From DATEZO01 sp035255485 (lineage in GTDB: Bacteria > Pseudomonadota > Gammaproteobacteria > Burkholderiales > Burkholderiaceae_D): 49,779 nucleotides of DNA. Where the stretch lies: assembly GCA_035255485.1 (NCBI GenBank), contig DATEZO010000184.1, forward strand, positions 1 through 49,779, read 5' to 3'. A program made the translations under genes and the position numbers. A model generated the notes under the pieces. That model had not been told where the DNA came from. It made no database searches and saw nothing but the letters and a program-made list of their open reading frames with translations. This document shows, in pieces, positions 1 to 9,334 of the stretch (the stretch's first letter is position 1; the number at the start of each line of letters is the position of its first letter).

Positions 1-123
1 TATGCGCAAATAGTCGATGCCTGCTGCGATGCCTGGAACGCTTTTACGCAAATACCCGGCGCCATCCGCTCATTGTGCTCGCGCCGCTGGGCTGACTTGA
101 CCGCTAGTACTGTAACGTCATAG
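1..123 (+). CDS. IS630-family transposase, C-terminal fragment (cut by window edge)
   Basis: Frame 1 is open from the first base to a TAG at 121-123, giving 40 residues. They contain DACCDAWN followed later by a short hydrophobic stretch ending RRWADLT. IS630-type transposases commonly end in a similar way (DACC-AWN ... I-SI--R-WA), so this is read as the last part of such a gene. The start lies outside the window, so it cannot be judged intact or broken. Only 12 bases separate the stop from the inverted repeat of the next element, leaving little room for this element's own right end; the second element may have inserted there. The family call rests on a short stretch recognised from memory. 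Confidence 0.65.
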   Translation, partial: YAQIVDACCDAWNAFTQIPGAIRSLCSRRWADLTASTVTS

Positions 124-135
124 GTGCAGATTGGT

Positions 136-161
136 ATCAGACCCTGAGGTTTTCCCTTAAA
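136..161 (+). repeat. Left inverted repeat of the IS4-type element
   Basis: Pairs with the reverse complement of 1002-1027: ATCAGA and TGAGGTTT are identical, then CCCT and AAAT match with single-base differences between them, about 21 of 26 positions in all. Confidence 0.7.
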
Positions 162-201
162 TTTCGGTTCTGGTAAGCAAGGTCCAGGAAGTCCGCAAGG
201 C

Positions 202-1026
202 ATGCACGACCGGTTTATCGTCGCTCTTTTGCAGCGGTCAAAGCGCGAAGGAGAACCTGCCATGCATGCCGCGATGCCGCAGCTCTATCAAGCATTGGGG
301 CATCCGTATCTGGCCGAGGCTGTGATGCCGCGCAGTCTCATTGATTGGTCGGATTTGACGCTCGAGCGCCACTGGCAACTGCTGCGGGCATCCCTTGCAC
401 TATCCGGGCGCAGCCTCACGCGCTACGAACATGTGCCCCCGTTGGCGCGATCGAATACGCCTGACGTGCATGCGGCATTTCTGCGCCAGCTTGCCGCCAT
501 GTTGCCCTTGGGCTGCATCCCAATTCTCGTGACGGATGCCGGTTCGCGCGGCAGTTGGTTCCACCTGGTGAACCGACTGGGGCGGTATTGGGCAGGACGG
601 ATCCATAACCGCGACATGACTCGGCCGGCAGGCCAACCGGCTAGGGTGGGATGGAAAACGCTGTATGCGCAGCGCATGCAGATCGAGGAATCGTTCTGGA
701 ACCTTAAAAGCGAACGCTTTGGCTTGGGGCGGTGGGTCAGCTGCAGCAGGAGTAAGCAGCGGATCGGCGTGCTGCTGCTGACTGCGGCAATCGCTTCCTG
801 CCTGTTGCGCCTCGCCGGCGAAGCCGCGCGAGCCAGTCATCTCGAACGACCCTATCAGAGCGGCACGCGAAAAGTGCGGGTCGTACTGTCGGTAATAACC
901 CTGGCCAGGCAACTCGTGCGCAAACCAGCAGTCATTTTTACCTGCGTTACATTGCATGCCGCACTACGCTATATGCAACAATACTCCGCTAAACCACCAG
1001 ATTTGAGGGGAAACCTCAAACTCTGA
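202..1026 (+). pseudogene. IS4-family transposase with internal deletion
   Basis: The 274-residue frame carries recognisable DDE elements: IDWSDLT (residues 47-53), VTDAGSRGSWF (110-120) and a full YREK signature Y155-x2-R158-x3-E162-x6-K169. Between RIHNRDM (residue 139) and the YREK motif there are only about 15 residues, whereas complete IS4 transposases have a long beta-rich insertion of roughly 80-100 residues there. The N-terminal domain before the first Asp is also short. The frame is uninterrupted, so the loss is a clean in-frame deletion. The stop lies inside the right inverted repeat. Probably inactive. Confidence 0.7.
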
Positions 1027-1027
1027 T
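1002..1027 (-). repeat. Right inverted repeat of the IS4-type element
   Basis: Reverse complement begins ATCAGAGTTTGAGGTTT and matches the left end at 136-161. It overlaps the transposase stop codon, as is common in compact insertion sequences. Confidence 0.7.
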
Positions 1028-1275
1028 CCCGATTTCTCCAGCCTCTCTGTTGGCGACCGGTTCTTAACCGGTAAAGCAACATTCTCCGCTCTGTGAACAG
1101 TGCCATGCAATCTCGCAGTTGCGAAAATTTCTTTCAATGTAGTAACATCAACAGCACTTGCTCCATTGTAAGTACGATATTAGTACGTCGCCTCGGAGCC
1201 GCTTCTCGATCCTCTGCCGTGGTTCCTCCGCTTCTGGAAGTTCGCCGTGCAAGCATTCCATGAAATAACGTAGAA

Positions 1276-3501
1276 ATGAATATTACCGGTACAAACTCGG
1301 CAGACGCCCTTGTTGGGACGGCAGATGAAGACTACCTCGTCGGCATTGGCGGCAATGACGTGCTTTTCGGCAATGGTGGCAACGATACGCTCGACGGCGG
1401 TACTGGTAACGACACGCTGTACGGCGGTTCTGGCAATGATTACTTGTACGACAATTCCGGCGTCAATCTTCTGCAGGGGGATGCAGGGGACGATATCCTG
1501 GTATTGGGCAGTAGCGCTGGTGGCAGTATGCTGGTTGGCGGCACCGGTAATAATGAGCTGTATGGAGCAGACGGGAACGACTCGCTGCAAGGCGATAACG
1601 GCAACGATTATTTGCAGGGTGGCGCCGGCGCCGATACGCTGGATGGCGGTACGGGAAATGACAGCTTGGTCGGCGGAAGCGGGAATGACTACTACATCAT
1701 CCGCGATGACCATGCGCATATCTACGACAGCAGCGGCACCGACCGTGGTTTGATTTATGTCGATTTCTACAAAACGAACACGGATGTAGAGAACTGGTCT
1801 TGGGCGAGCGGTGTGCAGCAATTGCCGTATTGGATCGATTCTTTGCTGCCCGGCGATGCGCCGGGATTTCTGCCCCTGCTTGGGGGCAGCAAGACAATTT
1901 ATTACTGTTTTCCGACTTCGGCGCCCTCGCATTTTTCCACGCAAGACCGCACTGGATTCAGCGCTTTCAACGCACAGCAAAAGGCCTTTGCGCAGCAGGC
2001 GCTCACATACATATCGAGTGTCATTGATGTGCAATTCGTCGAGAGTACCGATGCCAGCGCACTGAACACGATTGTATTTGCCAACAATATCCAAAGTGCG
2101 TCCGCCGGCTACGCCTATTGTCCGTATGACGATGCGGTCGGCAACGATCTTTTGCTCGATAACACGACTTCGGGAAATCTGAGCCCGAAGGACGGTGAAT
2201 ACGCCGCGTTGACGCTGATTCACGAACTCGGGCATGCACTTGGTCTGAAGCACACCTTCTCGACTGTTGCCGCTGATGGAACGACAGGCGATGGCCCGTA
2301 TCTGCCTTCCGCAGAAGAGAGTACGCAATGGTCGGTCATGAGTTATACCGACCGGCCTGAGGAATACCATCTTCGCTATTCTTCCTTCGATATCGCCGCG
2401 CTTCAGTATTTGTATGGCCCGAGTGCAGCCGTAACGACGGACAATACTTATGTGCTGAGTGCCGACAGCACCAACTTCATTTGGGACGGCGGTGGCAGCG
2501 ATACCATCGATGGTTCGGCGATGTCGCAGGCAATTACCTTGTACATGGAGCCGGGATACTGGAGCTTTATCGGGTCGGAATCGTCGCTGATCTCGTCGGC
2601 AGGGCAAATTACCGTCAACTTCGGCACCATCATCGAAAACGCGAAGGGCGGTTCGGCGGACGACACAATCGTCGGAAACAGCGTCGCCAACAAGTTATAT
2701 GGCTTTGCGGGCAACGACATGCTCGCAGGCGCCGAAGGCGATGACCTTATCGAGGGCGGAGAAGGCAATGACACGTTTATCGATGTGCTGGGCAAGGATA
2801 TCCTCCTCGGCGGCAACGGCGTAGACGGGCTGGCTCTGACACAAGCATCGGCTCAGATGCAGATCATCAAGCTCCGTGCCGACACCTGCATCGTTGCCGA
2901 TGCCAGTGGCGCCAATGTCGCGGTATGCCGGAACGTCGAGAAGATCCAATTTTCCGATACGCTGGTGGACCTCGCAACGGTCGATGTATCAAACGACATG
3001 GATTCAATACTGGCGCAAATCTACGTTGCCGCATTTCGTCGCGCGCCGGAAACAGGCGGGTATGACTACTGGTCGCAGGAAGTCGCCGCACGCGGCATGA
3101 GCGCTGTGGCAGACATCATCTTCTCGCTGGATATCGTCAAAGAGATCTATCCCACCAGTCTCACGCAGCAGCAGTTTGTCACGACCATCTACAATAATGT
3201 CTTCAATCGCGAACCTGACCCGGAAGGGTTGGATTACTGGACGCAGCAGTTGGCCGCCAATTCGCGCGGTCAACTGGTCATTGACATGACCAATGCAGCA
3301 TTGGGCGTGCCGGATGGCACCGAGGGAAAGGATTTTTTCCAGAACAGGCTGGATTGGTCACTGTACGCGGTCGATTATCAGCGTGAACAGAGCCGCGAAC
3401 TGACGCCGCCCCATCTCATCGCGCTGACCGAAGGTATCAGCGCGGATTCCGGCACGCTCGTCGCATTGATTGGGCAAGCAGAGGCAGGTATCGTGATCTA
3501 A
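1276..3501 (+). CDS. RTX metalloprotease (serralysin-like M10) with DUF4214 tail
   Basis: A 741-residue protein, probably exported by a type I secretion system, that should bind calcium and cleave peptides. Residues about 25-140 are GGxGxD-type RTX repeats. The zinc site is complete: HELGHALGLKH at 316-326 (H316, E317, H320, H326) with a Met-turn SVMSY at 353-357. A second RTX block covers about 455-510, and from about 575 there are two DUF4214-type repeats (RAPETGGYDYW; REPDPEGLDYW). There is no Sec signal peptide, as expected for type I substrates. Classical serralysins have the protease first and RTX after; here RTX also comes first. No ABC/MFP exporter genes are near. The ATG has only a weak ribosome site, and the start fits the beginning of the repeat domain. 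Its position beside IS remnants suggests acquisition. Confidence 0.8.
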   Translation: MNITGTNSADALVGTADEDYLVGIGGNDVLFGNGGNDTLDGGTGNDTLYGGSGNDYLYDNSGVNLLQGDAGDDILVLGSSAGGSMLVGGTGNNELYGADGNDSLQGDNGNDYLQGGAGADTLDGGTGNDSLVGGSGNDYYIIRDDHAHIYDSSGTDRGLIYVDFYKTNTDVENWSWASGVQQLPYWIDSLLPGDAPGFLPLLGGSKTIYYCFPTSAPSHFSTQDRTGFSAFNAQQKAFAQQALTYISSVIDVQFVESTDASALNTIVFANNIQSASAGYAYCPYDDAVGNDLLLDNTTSGNLSPKDGEYAALTLIHELGHALGLKHTFSTVAADGTTGDGPYLPSAEESTQWSVMSYTDRPEEYHLRYSSFDIAALQYLYGPSAAVTTDNTYVLSADSTNFIWDGGGSDTIDGSAMSQAITLYMEPGYWSFIGSESSLISSAGQITVNFGTIIENAKGGSADDTIVGNSVANKLYGFAGNDMLAGAEGDDLIEGGEGNDTFIDVLGKDILLGGNGVDGLALTQASAQMQIIKLRADTCIVADASGANVAVCRNVEKIQFSDTLVDLATVDVSNDMDSILAQIYVAAFRRAPETGGYDYWSQEVAARGMSAVADIIFSLDIVKEIYPTSLTQQQFVTTIYNNVFNREPDPEGLDYWTQQLAANSRGQLVIDMTNAALGVPDGTEGKDFFQNRLDWSLYAVDYQREQSRELTPPHLIALTEGISADSGTLVALIGQAEAGIVI

Positions 3502-3525
3502 CAGGCGGCGGCATCCCGCTGCCTG
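3502..3525. terminator. Hairpin between convergent RTX protease and parC
   Basis: CAGGCGGCGG and CCGCTGCCTG pair over 10 bp (one G-T wobble) around a CATC loop. It starts right after the RTX stop and 15 bp before the parC stop. There is no T tract, so termination is inferred from position and stem strength. Confidence 0.45.
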
Positions 3526-3540
3526 CGCATACCCGGAAGA

Positions 3541-5853
3541 TTACTGCGTCGCGCTTAGTGTAAAAGGCTTGATTTTCGACTCCAGCGCCTTGCCCTTGCG
3601 CGCGCGCTTGCCGATATGATTGACAAGGCCTGAGGCCGACAATGCCACCTCCTGCGCCTTGCCGCCGCGCCCCGTCCCCGACACGATCACGCCTCTTTGG
3701 CTGATCGGCTGCGCGGCGAGCAGTTTTTCAGTTTTTTCCAGTTCCATCAGGATCACGCCGCGACCGCCGCCGGAGAGCGGCTTGATTTCATCCAGGCCGA
3801 ACACCAGCAGCCGCCCTTTTTCCGACAGGCAGGCGATCGCGCTGGCGGTATCGGCCACCACGCGCGGCAGCAGGGGCTCATCGCCTTCATCCAGCGTGAT
3901 AAATGCCTTGCCGCCTCTGGTGCGGCTGATCATGTCGCCGGCTTTTGCGGTGAAGCCGTAGCCGGCGGTCGATGCCAGCAGCAGGGGCGTATCGGCCGAG
4001 CCGGCAAAATAATGCACGAGCCGCGTGCCGCTGGCGAGTTCGACCAGGGTCGTGATCGGCACGCCGTCGCCGCGCGCGCCGGGCAGGGTGGCAATGTTGA
4101 CCGAGTACACCCGGCCGTTGGAGCCGAATGCCAGTAAATGATCGATCGTGCGGCATTCGAACGTGCCGTACAGGGCATCGCCGGCCTTGAATGTAAACTG
4201 TGTCGCGTCGTGGCCGTGGCCGGTGCGCGCACGCACCCAGCCCTTCTGCGATACCACCACGGTCACCGCTTCATCGATCACTTTTTGCTCGACGATGGCG
4301 CGTTCCGCCGCCTTGATCAGCGTGCGGCGCGCATCGCCGTAGTGCTTCGCGTCCGATTCGATTTCCCTGATCAGGAGTCGCTTCATCGAGGCCGGATTGT
4401 CGAGCAGATCGTGCAGCCCCGTCTTTTCCTTGCGCAGCTCGGCCAATTCCTGCTGGATCTTGATCGCCTCCAGCCGCGCCAACTGGCGCAACCGGATTTC
4501 CAGGATGTCTTCCGCCTGCCGATCCGATAGCTTAAAGGCATTGATCAATGCGGATTTTGGCTCGTCCGATTCGCGGATGATCCTGATGACCTTGTCGATA
4601 TTCAGCAGCACCGCCTCGCGGCCTTCCAGTATATGGATGCGGTCGTCCACTTTCTGCAGCCGGAATTGCGTGCGGCGCGTGATGGTGGCGAAACGGAAAT
4701 CGATCCATTCGCGCAGGATGTCGCCCAATGACTTCTGGCGCGGCCGCCCATCGCGGCCGATCATCACCAGATTGATCGATGCGCTGGTTTCAAGCGAGGT
4801 ATGCGCCAGCAGCAGGTGCATGAATTCGGTCTGGTCCAGGTTCTTCGATTTCGGCTCGAACACCAGCCGCACCGGCGCTTCTCGGCCCGATTCATCGCGC
4901 ACTGCATCCAGCACCGACAGCACCGTCTGCTTCAGGCTCAACTGTTCCGGTGACAGCGTTTTCTTGCCGAGCCTGATCTTGGGATTGGTCAGTTCTTCGA
5001 TTTCTTCCAGCACCTTCTGCGATGAAGTGCCGGGGGGCAGTTCGGTCATGACCGCCTGCCACTGGCCGCGCGCCAGTTCCTCGATCTTCCAGCGCCCGCG
5101 CACCTTCAGCGTACCGCGCCCGGCCTGGTACATTTCCGCAATTTGCGATGATGGCGTGATGATCTGTCCACCGCCCGGAAAATCCGGGCCCGGCATGAAG
5201 TCCATCAACTCGCTGTGCGACAGTTTCGGATTGCGAATCAGCGCAATGGCCGCCGCCACCACTTCCGGCAGATTGTGCGACGGGATTTCGGTCGCCATGC
5301 CGACCGCGATGCCGGAAGCGCCATTCAGCAGCACCATCGGCAGGCGTGCCGGCAGCAGCTTCGGCTCTTCCGCCGTGCCATCGTAATTCGGCTGGAAATC
5401 GACCGTGCCCATACCGATTTCATCCAGCAGCAGCTTGGCGATCGGCGTCAGGCGCGCTTCGGTGTAGCGCATGGCCGCCGCGCCGTCGCCGTCGCGCGAG
5501 CCGAAATTGCCCTGGCCGTCGATCAATGGATAGCGCAGCGAAAAATCCTGCGCCATGCGCACCAGCGCGTCATACACCGACTGGTCGCCATGCGGATGCA
5601 GCTTGCCGAGGACGTCGCCCACCACGGCGGCGGACTTGCGCGGCTTGGCCGCCGCGTTCAAGCCCAGCTCGTTCATCGCAAACAGGATGCGGCGCTGCAC
5701 CGGCTTCTGGCCGTCGCAGACATCGGGCAGGGCGCGCCCCTTCACTACCGAGATCGCGTAATCGAGATAGGCGCGTTCGGCGAAGGTGGCGAGCGTGAGC
5801 GATTCGCCGCCGTTGGCGGGGGTGTCTTCAAACAGGTTGGCTTGTTCGGTCAT
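3541..5853 (-). CDS. parC: DNA topoisomerase IV subunit A
   Basis: Breakage-reunion subunit of topoisomerase IV, which decatenates daughter chromosomes and relaxes supercoils with ParE. At 770 residues it is the usual ParC length and shorter than GyrA. The catalytic tyrosine is Y130 in MRYTEAR, and the DNA-gate motif HPHGD is at 86-90, in the quinolone-resistance region. The residue after HPHGD is Gln91, where E. coli ParC has Ser80. The C-terminal third is a degenerate beta-pinwheel. The gene follows parE with a 65 bp gap holding a palindromic repeat. ParC rather than GyrA is supported by length, the adjacent parE, and a C-terminal domain without an obvious GyrA-box. Confidence 0.95.
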   Translation of the reverse strand: MTEQANLFEDTPANGGESLTLATFAERAYLDYAISVVKGRALPDVCDGQKPVQRRILFAMNELGLNAAAKPRKSAAVVGDVLGKLHPHGDQSVYDALVRMAQDFSLRYPLIDGQGNFGSRDGDGAAAMRYTEARLTPIAKLLLDEIGMGTVDFQPNYDGTAEEPKLLPARLPMVLLNGASGIAVGMATEIPSHNLPEVVAAAIALIRNPKLSHSELMDFMPGPDFPGGGQIITPSSQIAEMYQAGRGTLKVRGRWKIEELARGQWQAVMTELPPGTSSQKVLEEIEELTNPKIRLGKKTLSPEQLSLKQTVLSVLDAVRDESGREAPVRLVFEPKSKNLDQTEFMHLLLAHTSLETSASINLVMIGRDGRPRQKSLGDILREWIDFRFATITRRTQFRLQKVDDRIHILEGREAVLLNIDKVIRIIRESDEPKSALINAFKLSDRQAEDILEIRLRQLARLEAIKIQQELAELRKEKTGLHDLLDNPASMKRLLIREIESDAKHYGDARRTLIKAAERAIVEQKVIDEAVTVVVSQKGWVRARTGHGHDATQFTFKAGDALYGTFECRTIDHLLAFGSNGRVYSVNIATLPGARGDGVPITTLVELASGTRLVHYFAGSADTPLLLASTAGYGFTAKAGDMISRTRGGKAFITLDEGDEPLLPRVVADTASAIACLSEKGRLLVFGLDEIKPLSGGGRGVILMELEKTEKLLAAQPISQRGVIVSGTGRGGKAQEVALSASGLVNHIGKRARKGKALESKIKPFTLSATQ

Positions 5854-5875
5854 GGTGGTTCAGCACTGTAATTTT

Positions 5876-5901
5876 CCTCTCTCCCGCAGGCGGGAGAGAG
5901 G
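5876..5901. repeat. REP-like palindrome in the parE-parC gap
   Basis: CCTCTCTCCCGC and GCGGGAGAGAGG form a perfect 12 bp inverted repeat with a two-base AG centre. Similar CTCTCCCGC palindromes are common dispersed repeats in beta- and gammaproteobacteria. Lying between two co-transcribed genes, it would form an mRNA hairpin that could alter the ParE:ParC ratio. Confidence 0.6.
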
Positions 5902-5918
5902 GTAGGGGAGAGGGAAAG

Positions 5919-7907
5919 TCAAATATCCGCTTCGGCCTCGTTGCCATGTTCTTCCAGCCAGTTGCGGCGCGCCGCCGCTTCGCCTTTGCCCATCAGCATG
6001 TTGAAGCGCACTTCCGACATGTCGATATCGAAATCGTTGAACGCCACTGGCAGCAAACGGCGCGTATCCGGATTCATCGTGGTTTCCCACAGTTGGCCCG
6101 CATTCATTTCGCCCAGCCCCTTGAAGCGCGAAATCGTCCAGCCGCCTTCCTTGACGCCATCCTTGCGCAGCTTGTCTTCGATTGCGGTCAGTTCGCCGTC
6201 GTCGAGCGCATAGATTTTCTGTGCCGGCTTTTTGCCGCGCGCCGGCGCATCGACCCGGTACAGCGGCGGCCGCGCAATGCAGATATGACCGCGCTCGATC
6301 AGCTGCGGGAAATGCCTGAAGAACAGCGTCAGCAGCAATACCTGGATGTGCGAGCCGTCGACGTCCGCATCGGACAGGATGCAGATGCGGCCATAGCGCA
6401 GGCCGTTCAGATCCGGCGTGTCGTTCTTGCCGTGCGGATCGACGCCGATGGCCACCGCGATGTCGTGGATTTCATTGTTGGCAAACAGGCGGTCGCGGTC
6501 GGTTTCCCAGGAATTCAGCACCTTGCCGCGCAACGGCAGGATTGCCTGGAACTCCTTGTCTCGCCCCATCTTGGCAGAGCCGCCGGCCGAGTCGCCTTCG
6601 ACCAGGAACAGCTCGTTGCGCGTCACGTCGCTCGATTCGCAGTCGGTCAGCTTGCCTGGCAGGACAGCCACGCCGGATGATTTTTTCTTCTCGATTTTCT
6701 GCGCCGAACGCAAGCGCGATTGCGCCTGCTTGATCACCAGTTCGGCCAGCTTCTTGCCGTAGTCGACATGCTGGTGCAGCCACAGTTCCAGCGCCGGCCT
6801 AGTGAAGCTCGACACCAGCCGCACCGCGTCGCGCGAATTCAGGCGCTCCTTGATCTGGCCCTGGAATTGCGGGTCCAGCACTTTAGCCGACAGTACGAAC
6901 GAGACCCGCGCAAATACGTCTTCCGACAGCAGCTTCACGCCTTTCGGCAACAGGGAATGCATTTCGGCGAAACTCTTCACTGCCCCGAACAAGCCTTCGC
7001 GCAAGCCGGATTCATGCGTGCCGCCGGCCGAGGTCGGAATCAGGTTCACATACGATTCGCGCACCACATTGCCTTCCTCGGTCCAGGCGATGACCCACGC
7101 GGCGCCTTCGCCCTCGGCAAAGCCTTCCACATCGCTGCCTGCGTATTGCTCGCCTTCGAACAGGGGAATCAGCGGGTCCGCATGCGATGCCTGCGCCAAT
7201 GATTCAACCAGATAACCGCGCAGGCCCTGGTCGTATTGCCAGCTCTGGGTGTCGCCGGTCCTGGCATTGGTGAGCAATACCTTGACGCCCGGCAGCAGCA
7301 CGGCCTTGGAACGCAGCAGGCGCTGCAATTCGACCTGCGGAATGACGGCGGAATCGAAATATTTCGGATTCGGCCACACCGTGACGCGCGTGCCGGATTT
7401 TTTCTCGTCGCGCGCAATCGGGCGCGACTTCAGTTTTTGCACCACATCGCCATCGGCGAATGCCATCTGGTGCAGGCCGCCTTCGCGCCAGACTGCGATT
7501 TCCAGACGCGAGGAAAGCGCGTTGGTGACGGAGACGCCGACACCATGCAGGCCGCCGGAGAAGGAATACGCGCTGCCCGAGCCCTTGTCGAACTTGCCGC
7601 CGGCATGCAGGCGCATGAACACGATTTCCACTGTCGGGACTTTTTCTTCCGGGTGCAAACCGACCGGAATACCGCGCCCGTCATCCTCGATGCTGACGCT
7701 GCCGTCGGTATTCAGCGTGACCTGGATGGTCTTGCAGTACCCGCCGAGCGCTTCGTCGGATGCGTTGTCAATCACTTCCTGGATGATGTGCAGCGGGTTT
7801 TCCGTGCGGGTGTACATGCCGGGACGCTGCTTGACCGGTTCCAGCCCTTTCAGGACGCGGATCGACGACTCGCTGTAATCGGATGCGGAGGGTTTTCTAG
7901 TTGCCAT
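5919..7907 (-). CDS. parE: DNA topoisomerase IV subunit B
   Basis: ATPase subunit of topoisomerase IV. The 662 residues contain the GHKL ATP site (VIDNASDEAL near residue 45-55 and GGLHGVGVSVTNALS near 117-131) and the TOPRIM domain with EGDSAGGSAK and DADVDGSHI. Length matches ParE rather than the larger GyrB. The C-terminal motif RFKGLGEMNAGQLWETTM is typical. The ATG at 7905-7907 is preceded by a 238 bp spacer separating it from the VWA gene, which probably holds the parE-parC promoter; I could not pick a convincing -35/-10 pair. Confidence 0.95.
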   Translation of the reverse strand: MATRKPSASDYSESSIRVLKGLEPVKQRPGMYTRTENPLHIIQEVIDNASDEALGGYCKTIQVTLNTDGSVSIEDDGRGIPVGLHPEEKVPTVEIVFMRLHAGGKFDKGSGSAYSFSGGLHGVGVSVTNALSSRLEIAVWREGGLHQMAFADGDVVQKLKSRPIARDEKKSGTRVTVWPNPKYFDSAVIPQVELQRLLRSKAVLLPGVKVLLTNARTGDTQSWQYDQGLRGYLVESLAQASHADPLIPLFEGEQYAGSDVEGFAEGEGAAWVIAWTEEGNVVRESYVNLIPTSAGGTHESGLREGLFGAVKSFAEMHSLLPKGVKLLSEDVFARVSFVLSAKVLDPQFQGQIKERLNSRDAVRLVSSFTRPALELWLHQHVDYGKKLAELVIKQAQSRLRSAQKIEKKKSSGVAVLPGKLTDCESSDVTRNELFLVEGDSAGGSAKMGRDKEFQAILPLRGKVLNSWETDRDRLFANNEIHDIAVAIGVDPHGKNDTPDLNGLRYGRICILSDADVDGSHIQVLLLTLFFRHFPQLIERGHICIARPPLYRVDAPARGKKPAQKIYALDDGELTAIEDKLRKDGVKEGGWTISRFKGLGEMNAGQLWETTMNPDTRRLLPVAFNDFDIDMSEVRFNMLMGKGEAAARRNWLEEHGNEAEADI

Positions 7908-8145
7908 TCAATTGACGGTGCCAGATAGGCGCTTGTTGCTTGAGGGAGGATATTTAAACATAAGTCCCGGTATTCCAATGAAAAATCGAGACAGGCCATG
8001 GCATGCGGCATGTTGCAAAATGTACGCTTTCCCTGAAATGCCATCTTCCACAGGGCCGTAAAACTGATGTTGCTACGGAGGGACAAGCCATGATGATTTC
8101 GGGAAACCAGGCGGTGCGGGCACGGTGTTTTGTACCCGCGGTCGG

Positions 8146-9315
8146 CTATTTGCTCAACAGGCGCATCCCGCGCTCCAGTCCTTCGATCGTGACCGGGAAC
8201 ATCCGGTTATTCATGATTTGCCGAATCACTGAAATCGACTGCCGATACTGCCACAGGCCTTCCGGTTCGGGATTGAGCCAGATGAATTTCGGGAAGGTAT
8301 TGGTGAAGCGCTGCAGCCACTCCGCGCCGGCTTCGTCGTTGTTGTATTCGACCGAGCCGCCCGGTTGCAGGATTTCATAAGGGCTCATGGTTGCATCGCC
8401 GACAAAGATCAGCTTGGTATCCGGCGTGTATTTGCGCAGGATGTCCCAAGTCGGGAAGCGTTCGGCATGACGGCGGTGATTGTTCTTCCACAGATAGTCG
8501 TACACGCAGTTATGGAAGTAGAAAAACTCCATGTTCTTGAATTCCGTTTTTGCCGCGGAAAACAGTTCTTCGGTGCGCGCGATATGGTCGTCCATGGTGC
8601 CGCCGACGTCCAGCAGCATCAATACCTTGATGTTGTTCTTGCGCTCCGGCCGCATCTTGATGTCCAGATAGCCGGCGTTGCTGGCGGTAGCATGGATCGT
8701 GTCGTCCAGCGCAAGTTCGTCTTCCGCGCCTTCGCGGGCAAATTTGCGCAGGCGGCGCAAGGCGACCTTGATGTTGCGTGTGCCGAGTTCGCGTTCGGTA
8801 TCGTAGTCGCGAAAGGCGCGCGCCTCCCAGACCTTGACGGCGGAGCGGTTACGGCTTTCGCCGCCGATCCGGATGCCTTCCGGGTTCTGCCCGCCGTTGC
8901 CGAACGGCGAAGTGCCGCCGGTGCCGATCCATTTCTTGCCGCCTTCATGACGCTCTTTCTGCTCCTTCAGCAATTCCTGCAGGCGCTCCATCAGCTTGTC
9001 GTAGCCGAATTTCTCGATCGCCGCTTTCTGCTCCGGTGTCAGCTCGCGCTCCATGCGCTTCATCAGCCAGTCGAGCGGAATTTCCGGCGCCTTGTCGAAC
9101 ACCGCTTCGATGCCCTTGAAGTACAGGCCGAATGCCTTGTCGAACTTGTCGTAATGCGACTCGTCCTTGACCATCGTAGTGCGCGCGAGGAAATAGAAAT
9201 CGTCAAGCGAAGGGGAGATCACGCTTTTCTGCATGGCTTCCAGCAGAATCAGGAATTCCTTGATCGATACCGGAATCCGGGCATCTTTCAGTGTGAAGAA
9301 AAAATCGATTAGCAC
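8146..9315 (-). CDS. CoxE-like VWA domain protein paired with MoxR ATPase
   Basis: A 389-residue protein with an N-terminal helical region (FTLKDARIPVSIKEF) and a C-terminal von Willebrand A domain, as in the CoxE/DUF-type VWA partners of MoxR AAA+ ATPases. The metal-site motif is D236-V-G238-G-T240 (LLDVGGTMDDHI), with Gly and Thr where the classical site has Ser and Ser. The start is GTG at 9313-9315 with GAGGA upstream; the protein then opens LIDFFF. It is downstream of moxR and a GNAT gene on the same strand, so all three are probably one operon. Such pairs act as chaperones that insert cofactors or remodel enzymes; the client here is unknown. Confidence 0.8.
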   Translation of the reverse strand: MLIDFFFTLKDARIPVSIKEFLILLEAMQKSVISPSLDDFYFLARTTMVKDESHYDKFDKAFGLYFKGIEAVFDKAPEIPLDWLMKRMERELTPEQKAAIEKFGYDKLMERLQELLKEQKERHEGGKKWIGTGGTSPFGNGGQNPEGIRIGGESRNRSAVKVWEARAFRDYDTERELGTRNIKVALRRLRKFAREGAEDELALDDTIHATASNAGYLDIKMRPERKNNIKVLMLLDVGGTMDDHIARTEELFSAAKTEFKNMEFFYFHNCVYDYLWKNNHRRHAERFPTWDILRKYTPDTKLIFVGDATMSPYEILQPGGSVEYNNDEAGAEWLQRFTNTFPKFIWLNPEPEGLWQYRQSISVIRQIMNNRMFPVTIEGLERGMRLLSK

Positions 9316-9334
9316 GGCAATATCCTCAACATCT

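Larger units (their letters stand above)
136..1027 (+). mobile_element. IS4-family element, internally deleted remnant
   Basis: The element is bounded by imperfect inverted repeats. The left end reads inward ATCAGACCCTGAGGTTT; the right end, read on the other strand, gives ATCAGAGTTTGAGGTTT, and similarity continues for about ten more bases. The total of about 890 bp is shorter than a typical IS4 element (about 1.4-1.6 kb from family knowledge), and the single ORF inside lacks the middle of the transposase. I see no clear target-site duplication outside the ends. It is probably not autonomous but could be mobilised by a related full-length copy. Confidence 0.75.

Noticed and set aside
1180..2607. 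475-residue minus-strand frame opposite the RTX gene
   Set aside because: It is the antisense of a repeat-rich gene. The real protein on the other strand has full zinc-site and RTX motifs.
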